From Streptomycetaceae bacterium MP113-05 (lineage in GTDB: Bacteria > Actinomycetota > Actinomycetes > Streptomycetales > Streptomycetaceae): DNA of 34,141 nt. Of this stretch, positions 7,545 to 15,955 are shown piece by piece. The notes beneath the pieces were generated by a model. The model saw only the letters and a program-made list of their open reading frames with translations. It searched no databases and had not been told where the DNA came from. The translations under genes were made by a program, and so were the position numbers. Within the stretch, counting starts at the first letter, position 1. Each line of letters starts with the position of its first letter. The stretch lies in contig KI547053.1 in the NCBI GenBank assembly GCA_000497405.1, positions 30,630 to 64,770 on the forward strand, read 5' to 3'.

Positions 7545-9068
7545 GTGGGTGGCTACTACTCGAACCAGGGCATGACGCCGGAGGAGCGTGAGCAGCTCCG
7601 GCAGGATGCCATGGAAGATTCCCATAACGAGGGACTCGAAGAGCACCAGAGCGAGAGCGAGTATTACCAGGAAATCAACGAGCAGTTCCCTATCACGACG
7701 AACTTCGACGGTCACGGCCTCAAGCAGCTCAAGGCCATGTTGGAGAACTCCAACCCTGACGGCGTGAAGGGCGTGGGGGAGAACTGGAAGCGTGTTCACG
7801 ACCAGCTCGTCGGCTCTGACGGCAGCGGCGAAGGCGATTGCGCACACGGCCAGTTGAAGAAGGCAGTCGAAGCGGTCACGGAGCACTGGGAAGGCGAGAG
7901 CGCCAACCAGTTCAAGACCAAAGCTAATGAAATCCTGGGCAAGATCTTCAACACCGGCTCACACGCGCAGACCGTCTCCGAGGTCATGAAGCAGGCTTCG
8001 GACGACCTGCGCACGCAGAAGACCAAGCTGGACGGCCTCGAAGAGCCAGGGTGGTTCGAGTCGGCCTGGGACCGCGTCACCGACAGCGGGCGCGACGACA
8101 AGTACACACAGGAAGACGTCCGGAACGAGAACCTCCCGAAGGACGTCATCGCAGACATCAACGAGGGCTACCTCAGCGAGGGCAAAGAGGTCCAACTCCG
8201 GGCCGTCGACGTGATGGAGACCCTGGGCCGGTCATACGTCGCCTACAAACGGCGACTTAATACGACGATTGACCAGGACAAGCGAAACGACGATATTCCA
8301 CCGTCTTCTCCAGTTTCGCCGATGCCGACCCCTATCCCCCCATTCTCGGGAACTTCTCCAAAGCCTGGACGAAGCGGCCGCAGTGCTTGGTCCGCTACGC
8401 CTTCGGGCGGGGGAGCCATGACCCCCGTCACCACCGGCCCTCGTGACATCGGTGTATCGGGTGGCAAGCAAGTTCCCATCAATCAAACAAGGCTCGACAG
8501 TCTGCCGCCAGGTATCTCGGGTTCTGCGGCTGACACACTGCCGAGCAACAGTGCAGCCAGCCGAGGCCCGGGTGGCGGTGGTCCCAGTGTGAGTCTTGGT
8601 GGCCCCCATGGTGTTCCCGGTGGCGGCGGCCCGCTCGGAGGCCCACGGACGGGCCGCGGGGCAGGTCCTCGCACCGGCATCGGTGGCGGGCCGGGAGGAG
8701 GCCGCGCCACTTCGGCTGGTGGCGGAATGCGCGGCGGAGGCGGGATGGGCGGAGGCGCTGGTGGCGGACGTGGCGCTGCCGGCGGCCGTGGTCCGCTGGC
8801 CAGAGCCAAGGGTGGTGTGGCCGGGGCCCCCAAGGGCATCACCGGCGGCAGGCCAGCGACTCCTGGTGGCACTGGCCTCGGGAAGGGGCGTGGTGGCGCG
8901 TCAGGCTCGGGAACTGCGGGCAGGGGTGGCATGCTCGGAGGTCGTGGGGCGAATCAGCGACCTGGGGACGAAGAGCGGGAAGAGGGATATCGTCCCGACT
9001 ATCTGGTCGAGGACGAAGAGACCTGGACACCTGACGACAATCGAAGTGTCCCTCGGACGATCGATTAG
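7545..9068 (+). CDS. Large WXG-domain secreted protein with Gly-rich C-terminus
   Basis: The product has 507 residues from a GTG start. Residues about 50-170 form a long helical WXG100-like domain with W115-E-G117, and EPGWFE follows at about 167-172. The middle is Pro/Ser-rich. Residues about 340-470 are very rich in Gly, Arg and Ala. The end is acidic and ordered again (YLVEDEETW). No catalytic toxin domain is recognisable. The design resembles mycobacterial PPE or EspB proteins, which are exported with a small partner; that partner is probably the gene just upstream. Because the Gly-rich part lacks repeats of fixed length, I describe it as low complexity rather than as a PGRS domain. A strong terminator follows. 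Confidence 0.82.
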   Translation: MGGYYSNQGMTPEEREQLRQDAMEDSHNEGLEEHQSESEYYQEINEQFPITTNFDGHGLKQLKAMLENSNPDGVKGVGENWKRVHDQLVGSDGSGEGDCAHGQLKKAVEAVTEHWEGESANQFKTKANEILGKIFNTGSHAQTVSEVMKQASDDLRTQKTKLDGLEEPGWFESAWDRVTDSGRDDKYTQEDVRNENLPKDVIADINEGYLSEGKEVQLRAVDVMETLGRSYVAYKRRLNTTIDQDKRNDDIPPSSPVSPMPTPIPPFSGTSPKPGRSGRSAWSATPSGGGAMTPVTTGPRDIGVSGGKQVPINQTRLDSLPPGISGSAADTLPSNSAASRGPGGGGPSVSLGGPHGVPGGGGPLGGPRTGRGAGPRTGIGGGPGGGRATSAGGGMRGGGGMGGGAGGGRGAAGGRGPLARAKGGVAGAPKGITGGRPATPGGTGLGKGRGGASGSGTAGRGGMLGGRGANQRPGDEEREEGYRPDYLVEDEETWTPDDNRSVPRTID

Positions 9069-9096
9069 GAACGGTGGCAAGTAGCCGCCGAAGGTC

Positions 9097-9136
9097 ACGA
9101 ATGGCCCTCGCAACGCGACTTGCGAGGGCCATTCGT
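9097..9136 (+). terminator. Strong terminator hairpin after the first substrate operon
   Basis: A perfect 17-bp stem (9097-9113 with 9120-9136, core TGGCCCTCGCAA) with a 6-nt loop lies 28 bp after the preceding stop and 23 bp before the next start codon. Because the second mycosin starts so soon after it, it may also act as an attenuator. Confidence 0.8.
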
Positions 9137-9159
9137 AAAGGTACGAAGGGGAGTAGACG

Positions 9160-10506
9160 ATGAAACTCCGAAGAGCGCTACACGTAATGAGTGCTGGAGC
9201 CTTGACGGGAGCCCTGCTCCTCGGTTCCGCTCCAACCGCTGCGGCCGACGATATCCGCGACCGGCAATGGACACTCGACGCCTTTGCCGCTGAGGAAATT
9301 TGGCAGCATGCGACAGGAAAGGGTGTCACTGTCGCCGTAGTCGATACAGGGGTGGATGCTTCTCATCCAGATCTCAAAGGGCAAGTTCTTGAAGGAAAGG
9401 ATTTTACGGAAACCGGAGGCAGCGCGCAGGAAGATCTCGTCGGACATGGTACGGCGATGGCTGGGCTGATTGCCGGAACAGGGCACGGGCCTAATGGGAG
9501 CGCCGGAGTCAAGGGATTGGCGCCGAATGCCCATATCCTTCCGATCAGGTTCAAGCATCAAAGTGGCGACATGGGTGTTACCTTCTTTGAAGGTGTTCGT
9601 TATGCGGTTGATCACGGAGCAGACGTGATTAGCATTTCGCAAGGCGGTACTGCGGATACCCGGGAAAAGCGAGCAATCGAGTACGCGCTGCAGAACGACG
9701 TCGTAGTGGTGGCCTCGGCGGGTAATGACGGAATGAGGAAGAAGCAGTACCCAGCCGCCTATTCTGGAGTTCTCTCGGTCGGTGGGGCGACAAACCAGGG
9801 GGAAATCTGGGATGAAGCCTCGTGGGGCTCCAATACCTCACTGATCGCACCTGCGACGAACAACGTTGTTGCTGATCCCACGTCCGCCTCTGGATATGCG
9901 ATGACTGACGGAACATCCGACGCCGCATCCTATGTTGCCGCCGCAGCTTCACTCGTTATCGAAAAGTATCCGGAACTAACTGCTGGACAGGTCATCAACC
10001 GCCTGATCAAGACCGCGAAGATTCCTTCAGGTGTTGAGGCGAACCCAGAGCTTCCGGAGGAGAAGTTCGGGTATGGCATTGTTCGCCCGTTGCGGGCGGT
10101 GACGTACGACATTCCGGCTGGCCCGAAGGAGGGGCCGCTTGCGCAGGCTGAGGAAGACTCGTCGTCCGCCACCACCGGTTCGGAGGACTCCGATTCTGTC
10201 GCGGGTAGTGATTCCTCTTCGTCCAGTGACGACGGTGGCTGGATGTTTGTCTTGGGTCCGCCGATTGTGCTGTTCGGGCTCATCTTCGTGGTGCTTGTCG
10301 GTGTCGTGGTTCTTGTGCTTGTTCTTGTTGCTAGGAGGAAGAAGCGTGCTCAGCCTCCTTATGGTGGAGGTTCTGGGGGGCCTGGCTGGGGCGGACCCGG
10401 CGTGCCGCCGCAGTATCCGGGCCAGCAGCCTCACATGCAGGCGGGGCAGTACGGTGGGCCGCCGGCGTCTCCGCCGCCGCCACCGAACCAGCCTCCGTCG
10501 TGGTGA
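9160..10506 (+). CDS. Mycosin-like membrane-anchored subtilase, copy 2
   Basis: This is a 448-residue peptidase S8 protein. It has a signal peptide ending near TAAAD (about residue 30), the triad D62 (VVDTG), H96 (GHGT) and S253 (GTSDAA), and the oxyanion Asn in SAGND. An acidic Ser/Asp-rich linker leads to a membrane helix at about 362-390, and a cytosolic Pro/Gly-rich tail rich in PPPP and PGQQP completes it. It differs from copy 1 in having no cysteines in the mature protein and in the long Pro-rich tail. Codon usage is much richer in A/T endings than in copy 1, suggesting separate ancestry. The ATG follows a GAAGGGGAG site. It is intact and should be active by motif; its substrate is unknown. 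Confidence 0.9.
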   Translation: MKLRRALHVMSAGALTGALLLGSAPTAAADDIRDRQWTLDAFAAEEIWQHATGKGVTVAVVDTGVDASHPDLKGQVLEGKDFTETGGSAQEDLVGHGTAMAGLIAGTGHGPNGSAGVKGLAPNAHILPIRFKHQSGDMGVTFFEGVRYAVDHGADVISISQGGTADTREKRAIEYALQNDVVVVASAGNDGMRKKQYPAAYSGVLSVGGATNQGEIWDEASWGSNTSLIAPATNNVVADPTSASGYAMTDGTSDAASYVAAAASLVIEKYPELTAGQVINRLIKTAKIPSGVEANPELPEEKFGYGIVRPLRAVTYDIPAGPKEGPLAQAEEDSSSATTGSEDSDSVAGSDSSSSSDDGGWMFVLGPPIVLFGLIFVVLVGVVVLVLVLVARRKKRAQPPYGGGSGGPGWGGPGVPPQYPGQQPHMQAGQYGGPPASPPPPPNQPPSW

Positions 10507-10631
10507 TCTCGACACGGAGGCCGCCTGTCCAGTAACGGCTCTGTCGCGATGACCTCCGGTGGCACGACAGGAGGTGGAGGCATGCGGCCTTGATACACGT
10601 TAATGTAGCCGCCTTCGATTCTGGTCCAGTG

Positions 10632-11627
10632 TCAACACTGCGGTGACTTCCGGCAAACGTAGTACTGGAAGACGTAGCGATCTTGACGTGCCGTGGTTTG
10701 CAGAACGGTTAGCCCTGCCGTTTCCAGGTCGAGGACGTCGAGTAGTACGGGGCTGTGCCCCACGAGCACCATCACTCCTCCCTGGCGGAGCGTGGCGACC
10801 AGGTGCGGCAGGATTTCTCGAGCACGGCGGGTGTTTACGACTTCCGAGTTGAGGAACCTGCAGAACAGGATGTCTACCGTGCTGGGCAGGGGAACTGGCA
10901 TCTCCGCGTCGCCTTGGTGGACTTGTTCGAGGCGTTCCGCGGCGTAATCGACCATCTGTTGGCTGAGGTCCTGTCCGATGGTACGAATGTACTGCGGGTT
11001 GATGTCGGCGAATTGTGACAGGAAGTGTCCTGTGGAGCAAGCTGGGTCGTAGACTGTGATGTTTTCCGAGAGATCAGCAAGCATGGGTCTGAAGAGGTCG
11101 CTCGTGTAGCGCCGTATGTGCTCCTCTGCCGCGTTCAAAGAACGTGCTCGATCTTCGGTCACCGGCCATCCGGCTGGCGTGCCCGTATCCTCCTGGCCCT
11201 CCTCGTGATGGTTCACGAACGGGTGCGTTATCGACGTGGTGGGGGAGATGGCATCGAACGTGGCGCGCCGTTCATGGGGGTCCAGAGGATGGAAGGCGAC
11301 CCGGACATCGGTGTCCGAGGTACGGATGCCATCGAGTAGTCCGAGAACGTTGTGCCAGTAGATACGGCTGCAGAAAACCCCCGGGACGTCTTGATAGACG
11401 AAGTAGTCCGAGAGTGTCTTATAGCCGACGTACCATCGTTGGTCGATCTGGAACATGAAGATCCGGGCGGGTTCGCCGACTACGAGGTCTTCGTGAAGCA
11501 GGTAGCGCCCAAGCTGCTGCCAGCGGGAGAAGTCGCCCCGCTTGAGCTCGGCCCGGATCCTCGGCTCCGCCAAGATCGACCTTCGGGCGCGCGAAGGTCC
11601 CTCGTTCGGCTCGTTCTCCGGTTGCAA
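10632..11627 (-). CDS. Class I SAM-dependent methyltransferase
   Basis: The product has 331 residues from a TTG start; an in-frame stop just upstream leaves no earlier start. Residues about 185-300 show a Rossmann-fold methyltransferase: motif I is VYDPACSTGHFL (192-203), the acidic residue at the end of strand 2 is D220, and the strand 4 region is DILFCRFLN (252-260). A late LRQGGVMVLVG element also fits. The first 180 residues form an unrecognised N-terminal domain. It is convergent with mycosin copy 2 and belongs to the low-GC part of the window. The substrate cannot be deduced. No T7SS component is known to need such an enzyme, so it may be cargo from transfer or may modify a peptide (see the small ORF upstream). 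Confidence 0.72.
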   Translation of the reverse strand: MQPENEPNEGPSRARRSILAEPRIRAELKRGDFSRWQQLGRYLLHEDLVVGEPARIFMFQIDQRWYVGYKTLSDYFVYQDVPGVFCSRIYWHNVLGLLDGIRTSDTDVRVAFHPLDPHERRATFDAISPTTSITHPFVNHHEEGQEDTGTPAGWPVTEDRARSLNAAEEHIRRYTSDLFRPMLADLSENITVYDPACSTGHFLSQFADINPQYIRTIGQDLSQQMVDYAAERLEQVHQGDAEMPVPLPSTVDILFCRFLNSEVVNTRRAREILPHLVATLRQGGVMVLVGHSPVLLDVLDLETAGLTVLQTTARQDRYVFQYYVCRKSPQC

Positions 11628-11968
11628 TCTCGCTCTCCCGCACTTCGGTCAGTCTGCCCGTCGACTTGGGCCAATTCACTGAAGGATCCCGGATCCCGTG
11701 TCCGCTTTGTCGTCCGCACTAACCCGCGGCATCCACCCGCCAGTTGGGCGCCCCCGGGAAGTTGCACCAGTCCTGCTGCTCGCTCCAGTGCGGGTAGGGC
11801 GGGACGACCGTGTTGACGGGCATGATGTTGAGCGGCAACCTCCTCCGCCGCCACGGGTGCAGATCATGCGACTGTCTTGTGGCTGGCACGCAGACATGGG
11901 GGAGGGTGGGGATACGCAAGGATCGTGCAGGATACCGTGCGTAGACATCTAATTCAGGGAGGGTACCG
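11628..11968. other. 341-bp gap between methyltransferase and the next plus-strand gene
   Basis: Apart from the possible mini-ORF at 11719-11823, I find no gene here. The right end (11824-11968) must contain the promoter and the GGGAGGG ribosome site of the plus-strand gene at 11969, and possibly a minus-strand promoter. No clear operator or hairpin was recognised. Confidence 0.4.
11719..11823 (-). CDS. Possible Trp-rich mini-ORF upstream of the methyltransferase
   Basis: A 34-codon frame from ATG 11823 encodes a peptide with three Trp, one Cys and several Pro, including the segment SEQQDWCNFPGAPNW. Nearly all codons end in G or C, which is unusual for a chance frame in this lower-GC area. 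It lies on the same strand as the methyltransferase, 91 bp upstream of it. An AGGAGG sequence lies upstream but about 15 nt from the ATG, farther than normal, so translation is uncertain. It could be a small peptide gene, a leader, or the remnant of a longer gene. Confidence 0.3.
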   Translation of the reverse strand: MPVNTVVPPYPHWSEQQDWCNFPGAPNWRVDAAG

Positions 11969-12724
11969 ATGAATCCGATAGCGGCCATGTTCTTGAGCAG
12001 TGGGGATGAGATGTCATTTACGCAGATCATCATCTACGCTGTGATTCTTGGACTAGTGTTCACCTTGTTCCGGTGGTTGCGCAGGCGGCGGAACGCCCCG
12101 CGCTTCCAGGCGCTCGCGGTGCGGTACGGAGGCGACTACGTACCTAAGGCCGAGGCCCGTGCGGAGAGGTTCGCCTGGGTGGAGTGGGCTACGGACCCGC
12201 GGTCCCCTGACGTGGACGACTATCTGACTGGGAGCTACCAGGGGCACCCCTTCTACTGTTTCGGATGGGAGTACTCGACCCGCGGTGCGATCGGGGACGG
12301 AGAGGCCGGCGGCGCCCACGTCGTCAGGTCCGTCTACACCATGGAGCTGCCGGGGTACGTCGGTCACTTCTCCATCCGGAGGCATGCAGCGGCTCGGCGC
12401 ATGTTCGGACAGAATGACGTGCAGATCGGGCACACCGAGTTTGATGAGCGATTCACTGTGAAAGAACAAGAGCCCGGGGCTGCCCAGCAGGTGCTTCGCG
12501 GAGCGCTGTTGGAGTTCCTGTTGAACGACCCGCGAAGCAAGGACTACCCGTTGTGGTTCCTCGGTGACCGGATGGTTTGCTCGTTCACGGACCGGTTCGG
12601 CCCGGTCGACGTGGAGCCCGCGCTGGAGTTCCTGGCCCAAGTTATCAGTAATGTCGATCACATGGAGCCTCGCGCCGGGGGCCAGTACGTCCTGGAGGAG
12701 GACGTAATTCCGCTCGGGAGGTAA
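11969..12724 (+). CDS. Single-TM membrane protein of unknown function
   Basis: This gene encodes 251 residues and starts at an ATG with a well-placed GGGAGGG site. A membrane helix at about residues 17-35 is followed by an Arg-rich stop-transfer stretch (RWLRRRRN). A cytosolic domain of about 210 residues follows. It contains conserved-looking elements such as HTEFDERFTV and a C-terminal segment around VEPALEFLAQVI. Proteins of this shape, with a short N-terminal anchor and an FDxxF motif, are common hypothetical proteins in Actinobacteria; I cannot name a function. It precedes a small/large T7SS substrate pair and may belong to the same unit. A later ATG at 12011 is possible but has a poorer ribosome site. 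Confidence 0.75.
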   Translation: MNPIAAMFLSSGDEMSFTQIIIYAVILGLVFTLFRWLRRRRNAPRFQALAVRYGGDYVPKAEARAERFAWVEWATDPRSPDVDDYLTGSYQGHPFYCFGWEYSTRGAIGDGEAGGAHVVRSVYTMELPGYVGHFSIRRHAAARRMFGQNDVQIGHTEFDERFTVKEQEPGAAQQVLRGALLEFLLNDPRSKDYPLWFLGDRMVCSFTDRFGPVDVEPALEFLAQVISNVDHMEPRAGGQYVLEEDVIPLGR

Positions 12725-12832
12725 CGACAGCGGAAGGCCGGGGACGCACATTAAATGACAACGGCTTCGGGCCCGGCATCCCCCAACCCTACAACCGCCA
12801 ATGAACTAACGACTCAGACTAGAGGGGTGAAC

Positions 12833-13156
12833 ATGGGAAGTGAATTCTATATCTCCAGCGATGCATTGGAATCACTGAGCAAGGACTTCGACACTGAAGC
12901 CGACAAGCTCGGTGAGGAGTTGGCTAAGTTCAAGCCGAAGACCGACAGTGAAGCGATTCACGATGGCTTCGGGTTTCTAACCGAGTCAGACGAGGTCACA
13001 TCTGCGTACATTGACCTAGCGAATCATACGACTCAAGCGGTTGAGGGTCTGCAGAGGCACCTGAATGATATTGCAGATGGTATTAAGGATAACTCGTCGA
13101 ACACCAAAAAGGCCGACGAGGAGCTTGAAGATCTGTTCAACGGGGAGGGTAAATGA
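12833..13156 (+). CDS. Small WXG100/EspC-like T7SS protein
   Basis: This 107-residue, almost entirely helical and acidic protein has the length of WXG100 and EspC-type proteins. It lacks the Trp: the hinge reads DGFGFL at about residues 44-49. The C-terminal YxxxD/E is also not evident (TKKADEELEDL). The ATG at 12833 has an AGAGGGGTG site; an upstream ATG at 12755 is not supported. Its stop overlaps the start of the next gene (ATGA), which encodes a large WXG protein, so the two are translationally coupled. This arrangement matches the other small/large pairs in the window. Assignment rests on size, helicity and pairing. Confidence 0.72.
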   Translation: MGSEFYISSDALESLSKDFDTEADKLGEELAKFKPKTDSEAIHDGFGFLTESDEVTSAYIDLANHTTQAVEGLQRHLNDIADGIKDNSSNTKKADEELEDLFNGEGK

Positions 13157-14340
13157 GCGATGAGGGTGCCGGCGAGACGATTGTCGAGGCCGGTCTCGAG
13201 CTCTGGGACCCTGGCGGCCAGCCTGAGACATTGCGTGATGCTGCCACTGCTTGGAAGACGCTCGGTGGTGCGCTGGATAGCTTCGCAGTGCGTATGGACG
13301 CCAAAGTTAAAGCTACCATCGGCGCTGACTGGCGAGGTGACGCCGCTGACGCCTTTCACGCTCACTGGAAAGAGATCAAGAAGTCAATTGAAGATGCACA
13401 GTCTACTTTCGACGATGCGCATGACGGTCTAAATAAGGCGGCCGATGATATTGAGAAGATCAATGATCAGGTGCAGCAGATTTACATTGAGATTGGAGTC
13501 ACTGTTGCCGTCTCAGTCGGTATGTCTTTGTGTACCTTCGGTTTTTCGACAGCAGCAGGTGCCGCTAATGCTGGTCGCCTCGCAGCGCAGGCGGCAAACC
13601 TGGTGACGAAACTCGGACGGCTGCTCGCTCAGGCCGCCCAATGGTTCAATCGACTCAAGACTGGTAGCACGCTCGCGAAGACTGGGTATTACAGCGGACG
13701 AATCGGCATTGCGTATGGCAAAGAGTTCGGCACGGGTGTGGCTACAAGCTCTCTGAGCGGAAATGGTCCGCAATGGGAGAACAACGCTGTCGGTGCAGGA
13801 ACCGCAACTCTCGGGGGTTGGGGTGCTGGTGCTGCGCTGAGTAATCGGCTCGGCGGGGGAGTTGCTGAGAACATGACTGCTAGTGCATTGGGGGGTGCGG
13901 CTGGAACCATTGCTGGTGATGCTGCTAACGCCTATGGGCCTTGGGCGGACAAGAATGATCAGTTTGACTGGTCGCAGTCACTAATCGGTGCGGGTGCCTC
14001 TGCTGCAGGAGGCGCCGGAGGCGCGGGTGCCTCCCATCACCTAAGTAACGGTGGGACCATTTTTGATCCTTCAGCGGATGGCAGCTCTGGAAGTGGCACC
14101 GAGGGCACGGGGAATGGTGGTGGTGAAAACGGAAGTGACACTCCGGCGAGAACGGCCGAGGAACAGCAGCATATCGATGCTGCTCAGGGGGAGGCCGCCA
14201 ATAGAAGTGCAGGAGTGTATGCAGGTATGTGGGGAGAGGTGGCTAAGTCGGACGAACAGGCCGTAGGCGGACAGGATGAATCCGCCGAGCAATTGAGGCA
14301 GGACAGAAAGAATACGTCATTGGTCAATGACTTTGGGTGA
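13153..14340 (+). CDS. Large WXG-domain T7SS protein with hydrophobic C-terminal half
   Basis: This 395-residue protein starts with a WXG100-like helical domain (residues about 20-115) containing W60-R-G62 in the context WRGDAADAFHAHW. Two hydrophobic helical stretches (about 112-150) and a Gly/Ala/Asn-rich region follow. The C-terminal part is acidic and Ser/Gly-rich. It ends in VNDFG, a tail shared with other products here. No known toxin motif is visible. It is coupled to the upstream small gene by a 4-bp overlap. I interpret it as a PPE-like or LXG-like exported protein. Codon use is rich in A/T-ending codons compared with the core ESX genes, suggesting later acquisition. Confidence 0.8.
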   Translation: MSDEGAGETIVEAGLELWDPGGQPETLRDAATAWKTLGGALDSFAVRMDAKVKATIGADWRGDAADAFHAHWKEIKKSIEDAQSTFDDAHDGLNKAADDIEKINDQVQQIYIEIGVTVAVSVGMSLCTFGFSTAAGAANAGRLAAQAANLVTKLGRLLAQAAQWFNRLKTGSTLAKTGYYSGRIGIAYGKEFGTGVATSSLSGNGPQWENNAVGAGTATLGGWGAGAALSNRLGGGVAENMTASALGGAAGTIAGDAANAYGPWADKNDQFDWSQSLIGAGASAAGGAGGAGASHHLSNGGTIFDPSADGSSGSGTEGTGNGGGENGSDTPARTAEEQQHIDAAQGEAANRSAGVYAGMWGEVAKSDEQAVGGQDESAEQLRQDRKNTSLVNDFG

Positions 14341-14356
14341 AATGGAAGGTTGGCGA

Positions 14357-15787
14357 ATGCGTCGACATACTGACGACTCTGATACATCTGCAAAGTCAGA
14401 GCGGTGGCTAGCTTGGGCTGTCGCAACTGGCAATGTAATGATGTGGCTAGTGCCAATCGGTCTCACGGCCTTTTTCTGGACTTGGATGCTCGTTCCAGAA
14501 TCGGGAAGGCGTGATTCCCTGTTGCTCGTCTGTGCTGCTCTTCCTGCCTTGGCCGGATTGCTCGTCATCGTTTTCCGCATCGTTGCAGGGAAACCAAGCG
14601 AACGTTTTATTCGACAGTTCATTGCAGGTCGTACCGGTACGGTGGCGCGCTCATCGGGATCGCATGGGGGTGAGGTCCCGGGACGGCTATCAGGGAATGG
14701 TGGTGGGCACCTCCGGGGGATCCTTGCCGGTTATACTGCGATCAGTGCAGTCCTCGCATTCGTGGCTCTGGGAGTGGGCGTCCCAACCGAAGACGAGCAG
14801 GTCGCTGCGATGAAGGAAAGCGGGCTGGAGACCCGCTGGCTGCCGGTCACCTCGGTGAAGGATGTGGTCGAGAACAGGAACCGTACTGGCACGGCCTACG
14901 ACGCGACTGTCACCGTGAAGCCCGCCTGGGTTGGATCTCCCGAAGGTGCAAGCGCCACGGCCAATTTCAGGGCCGAGTTCGGTAGTCCTCCCGAAGTTGG
15001 CCAGAAGGTGTACGTGGCTTTCGCGCCCGAACGCCCTGGCCTCGGTGTGCTGGGCGACAACGAGACCAAGTTCCTTGATCGGAAGCTGGAGGCACGCGCG
15101 CTCAGCATTGGTTGGTCCTGGGCGCTTGGACTCGTGTGGATCGCCGGCGTTGGGCTTCTGACTTTTGTGGCATTTACGGACGGCGGACTGCACCGTGCAA
15201 ATCGACTGCGCGGTGACGAAATGTTCGTCCGTGCACGACTTATCGGTCGTGGGAGGCGCGACGAAGAAGGAGAACACGTCACGCTGCGGACTAATGCGGG
15301 TGATGTTGCATTGTTGGGAACTGTTTCACCCCGTCAACTGGTGATCGCTGCGGATGCTCAGGAGGGATGGCTCGTCTGGCATCCGGAGAGAAGCCGGCGA
15401 CGCGCGAAGGGTTCGACACAGCGACTCGCAGTCAATTTCATCGCGGACGCCCCCCGGTGGCAGATCTCTGGCGAGCTGACCGAGGCAGATGTCGAACTGG
15501 CTTCCACCGCCTCCAGTGTAGGCCTTCGGGTGGATGCTGCCGCTGCGGCGAAGGAACTGGCCCCCGCCACGGGTTGGATGATCGCAGGCCCAACGTGGAT
15601 GGCAGGAGTCGTGGTGCTGTGCGGAATCACTGCTTCTGCGATGGTTTGGCTCCCCCTTGCTGGCTGGCGACTCGCGTTCGGTATCGCAGCCCCAGCGGCC
15701 CTAATCGCTGCCTTCATCGTTCTCTCAGTGCGCAACGGCAGATCATCCGAGTCCGAGTCCGCATCGGAGACGGCTACGGCCGGGTAG
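14357..15787 (+). CDS. Polytopic membrane protein of unknown function
   Basis: The ATG at 14357 has a GGAAGG ribosome site 7 nt upstream, better than the in-frame ATGs at 14327 and 14342. The product has 476 residues. About six membrane helices are visible: two near the N-terminus, one near residues 120-145, one near 250-275 and two at the C-terminus. Between them lies an extracytoplasmic-looking domain around TVKPAWVGSPEG. A probably cytosolic domain of about 130 residues lies around HVTLRTNAGDVALLG. It starts 16 bp after the large WXG gene and is probably co-transcribed with it. A role as accessory or protective membrane partner of that protein is only a guess. Confidence 0.78.
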   Translation: MRRHTDDSDTSAKSERWLAWAVATGNVMMWLVPIGLTAFFWTWMLVPESGRRDSLLLVCAALPALAGLLVIVFRIVAGKPSERFIRQFIAGRTGTVARSSGSHGGEVPGRLSGNGGGHLRGILAGYTAISAVLAFVALGVGVPTEDEQVAAMKESGLETRWLPVTSVKDVVENRNRTGTAYDATVTVKPAWVGSPEGASATANFRAEFGSPPEVGQKVYVAFAPERPGLGVLGDNETKFLDRKLEARALSIGWSWALGLVWIAGVGLLTFVAFTDGGLHRANRLRGDEMFVRARLIGRGRRDEEGEHVTLRTNAGDVALLGTVSPRQLVIAADAQEGWLVWHPERSRRRAKGSTQRLAVNFIADAPRWQISGELTEADVELASTASSVGLRVDAAAAAKELAPATGWMIAGPTWMAGVVVLCGITASAMVWLPLAGWRLAFGIAAPAALIAAFIVLSVRNGRSSESESASETATAG

Positions 15788-15809
15788 CCATGGGTATCGA
15801 ACGTTGGAA

Positions 15810-15829
15810 CCGCACCTGGCCCGGTGCGG
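15810..15829. terminator. Short hairpin between convergent genes
   Basis: A 7-bp stem (CCGCACC and GGTGCGG) with a 6-nt loop lies 22 bp after the membrane-protein stop, in the gap between two convergent genes. It is a plausible bidirectional terminator. Confidence 0.45.
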
Positions 15830-15955
15830 GCTAGATTCTCGGAGGCGGCGATGCCGCACCAGGCGAGGCTGCCCGGAGGCTCAACTACCTGTCCGAGGGG
15901 GGGTGAAACGCCTCCGTAAAGGCCGGGCCTGTTCCGCCTACGCAGCTCAAGACAC

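Noticed and set aside
8560..8960. Gly-rich region as a tandem repeat or PGRS-type domain
   Set aside because: The glycine clusters have no constant period and no GGA-GGN repeat unit; it is better described as low complexity.
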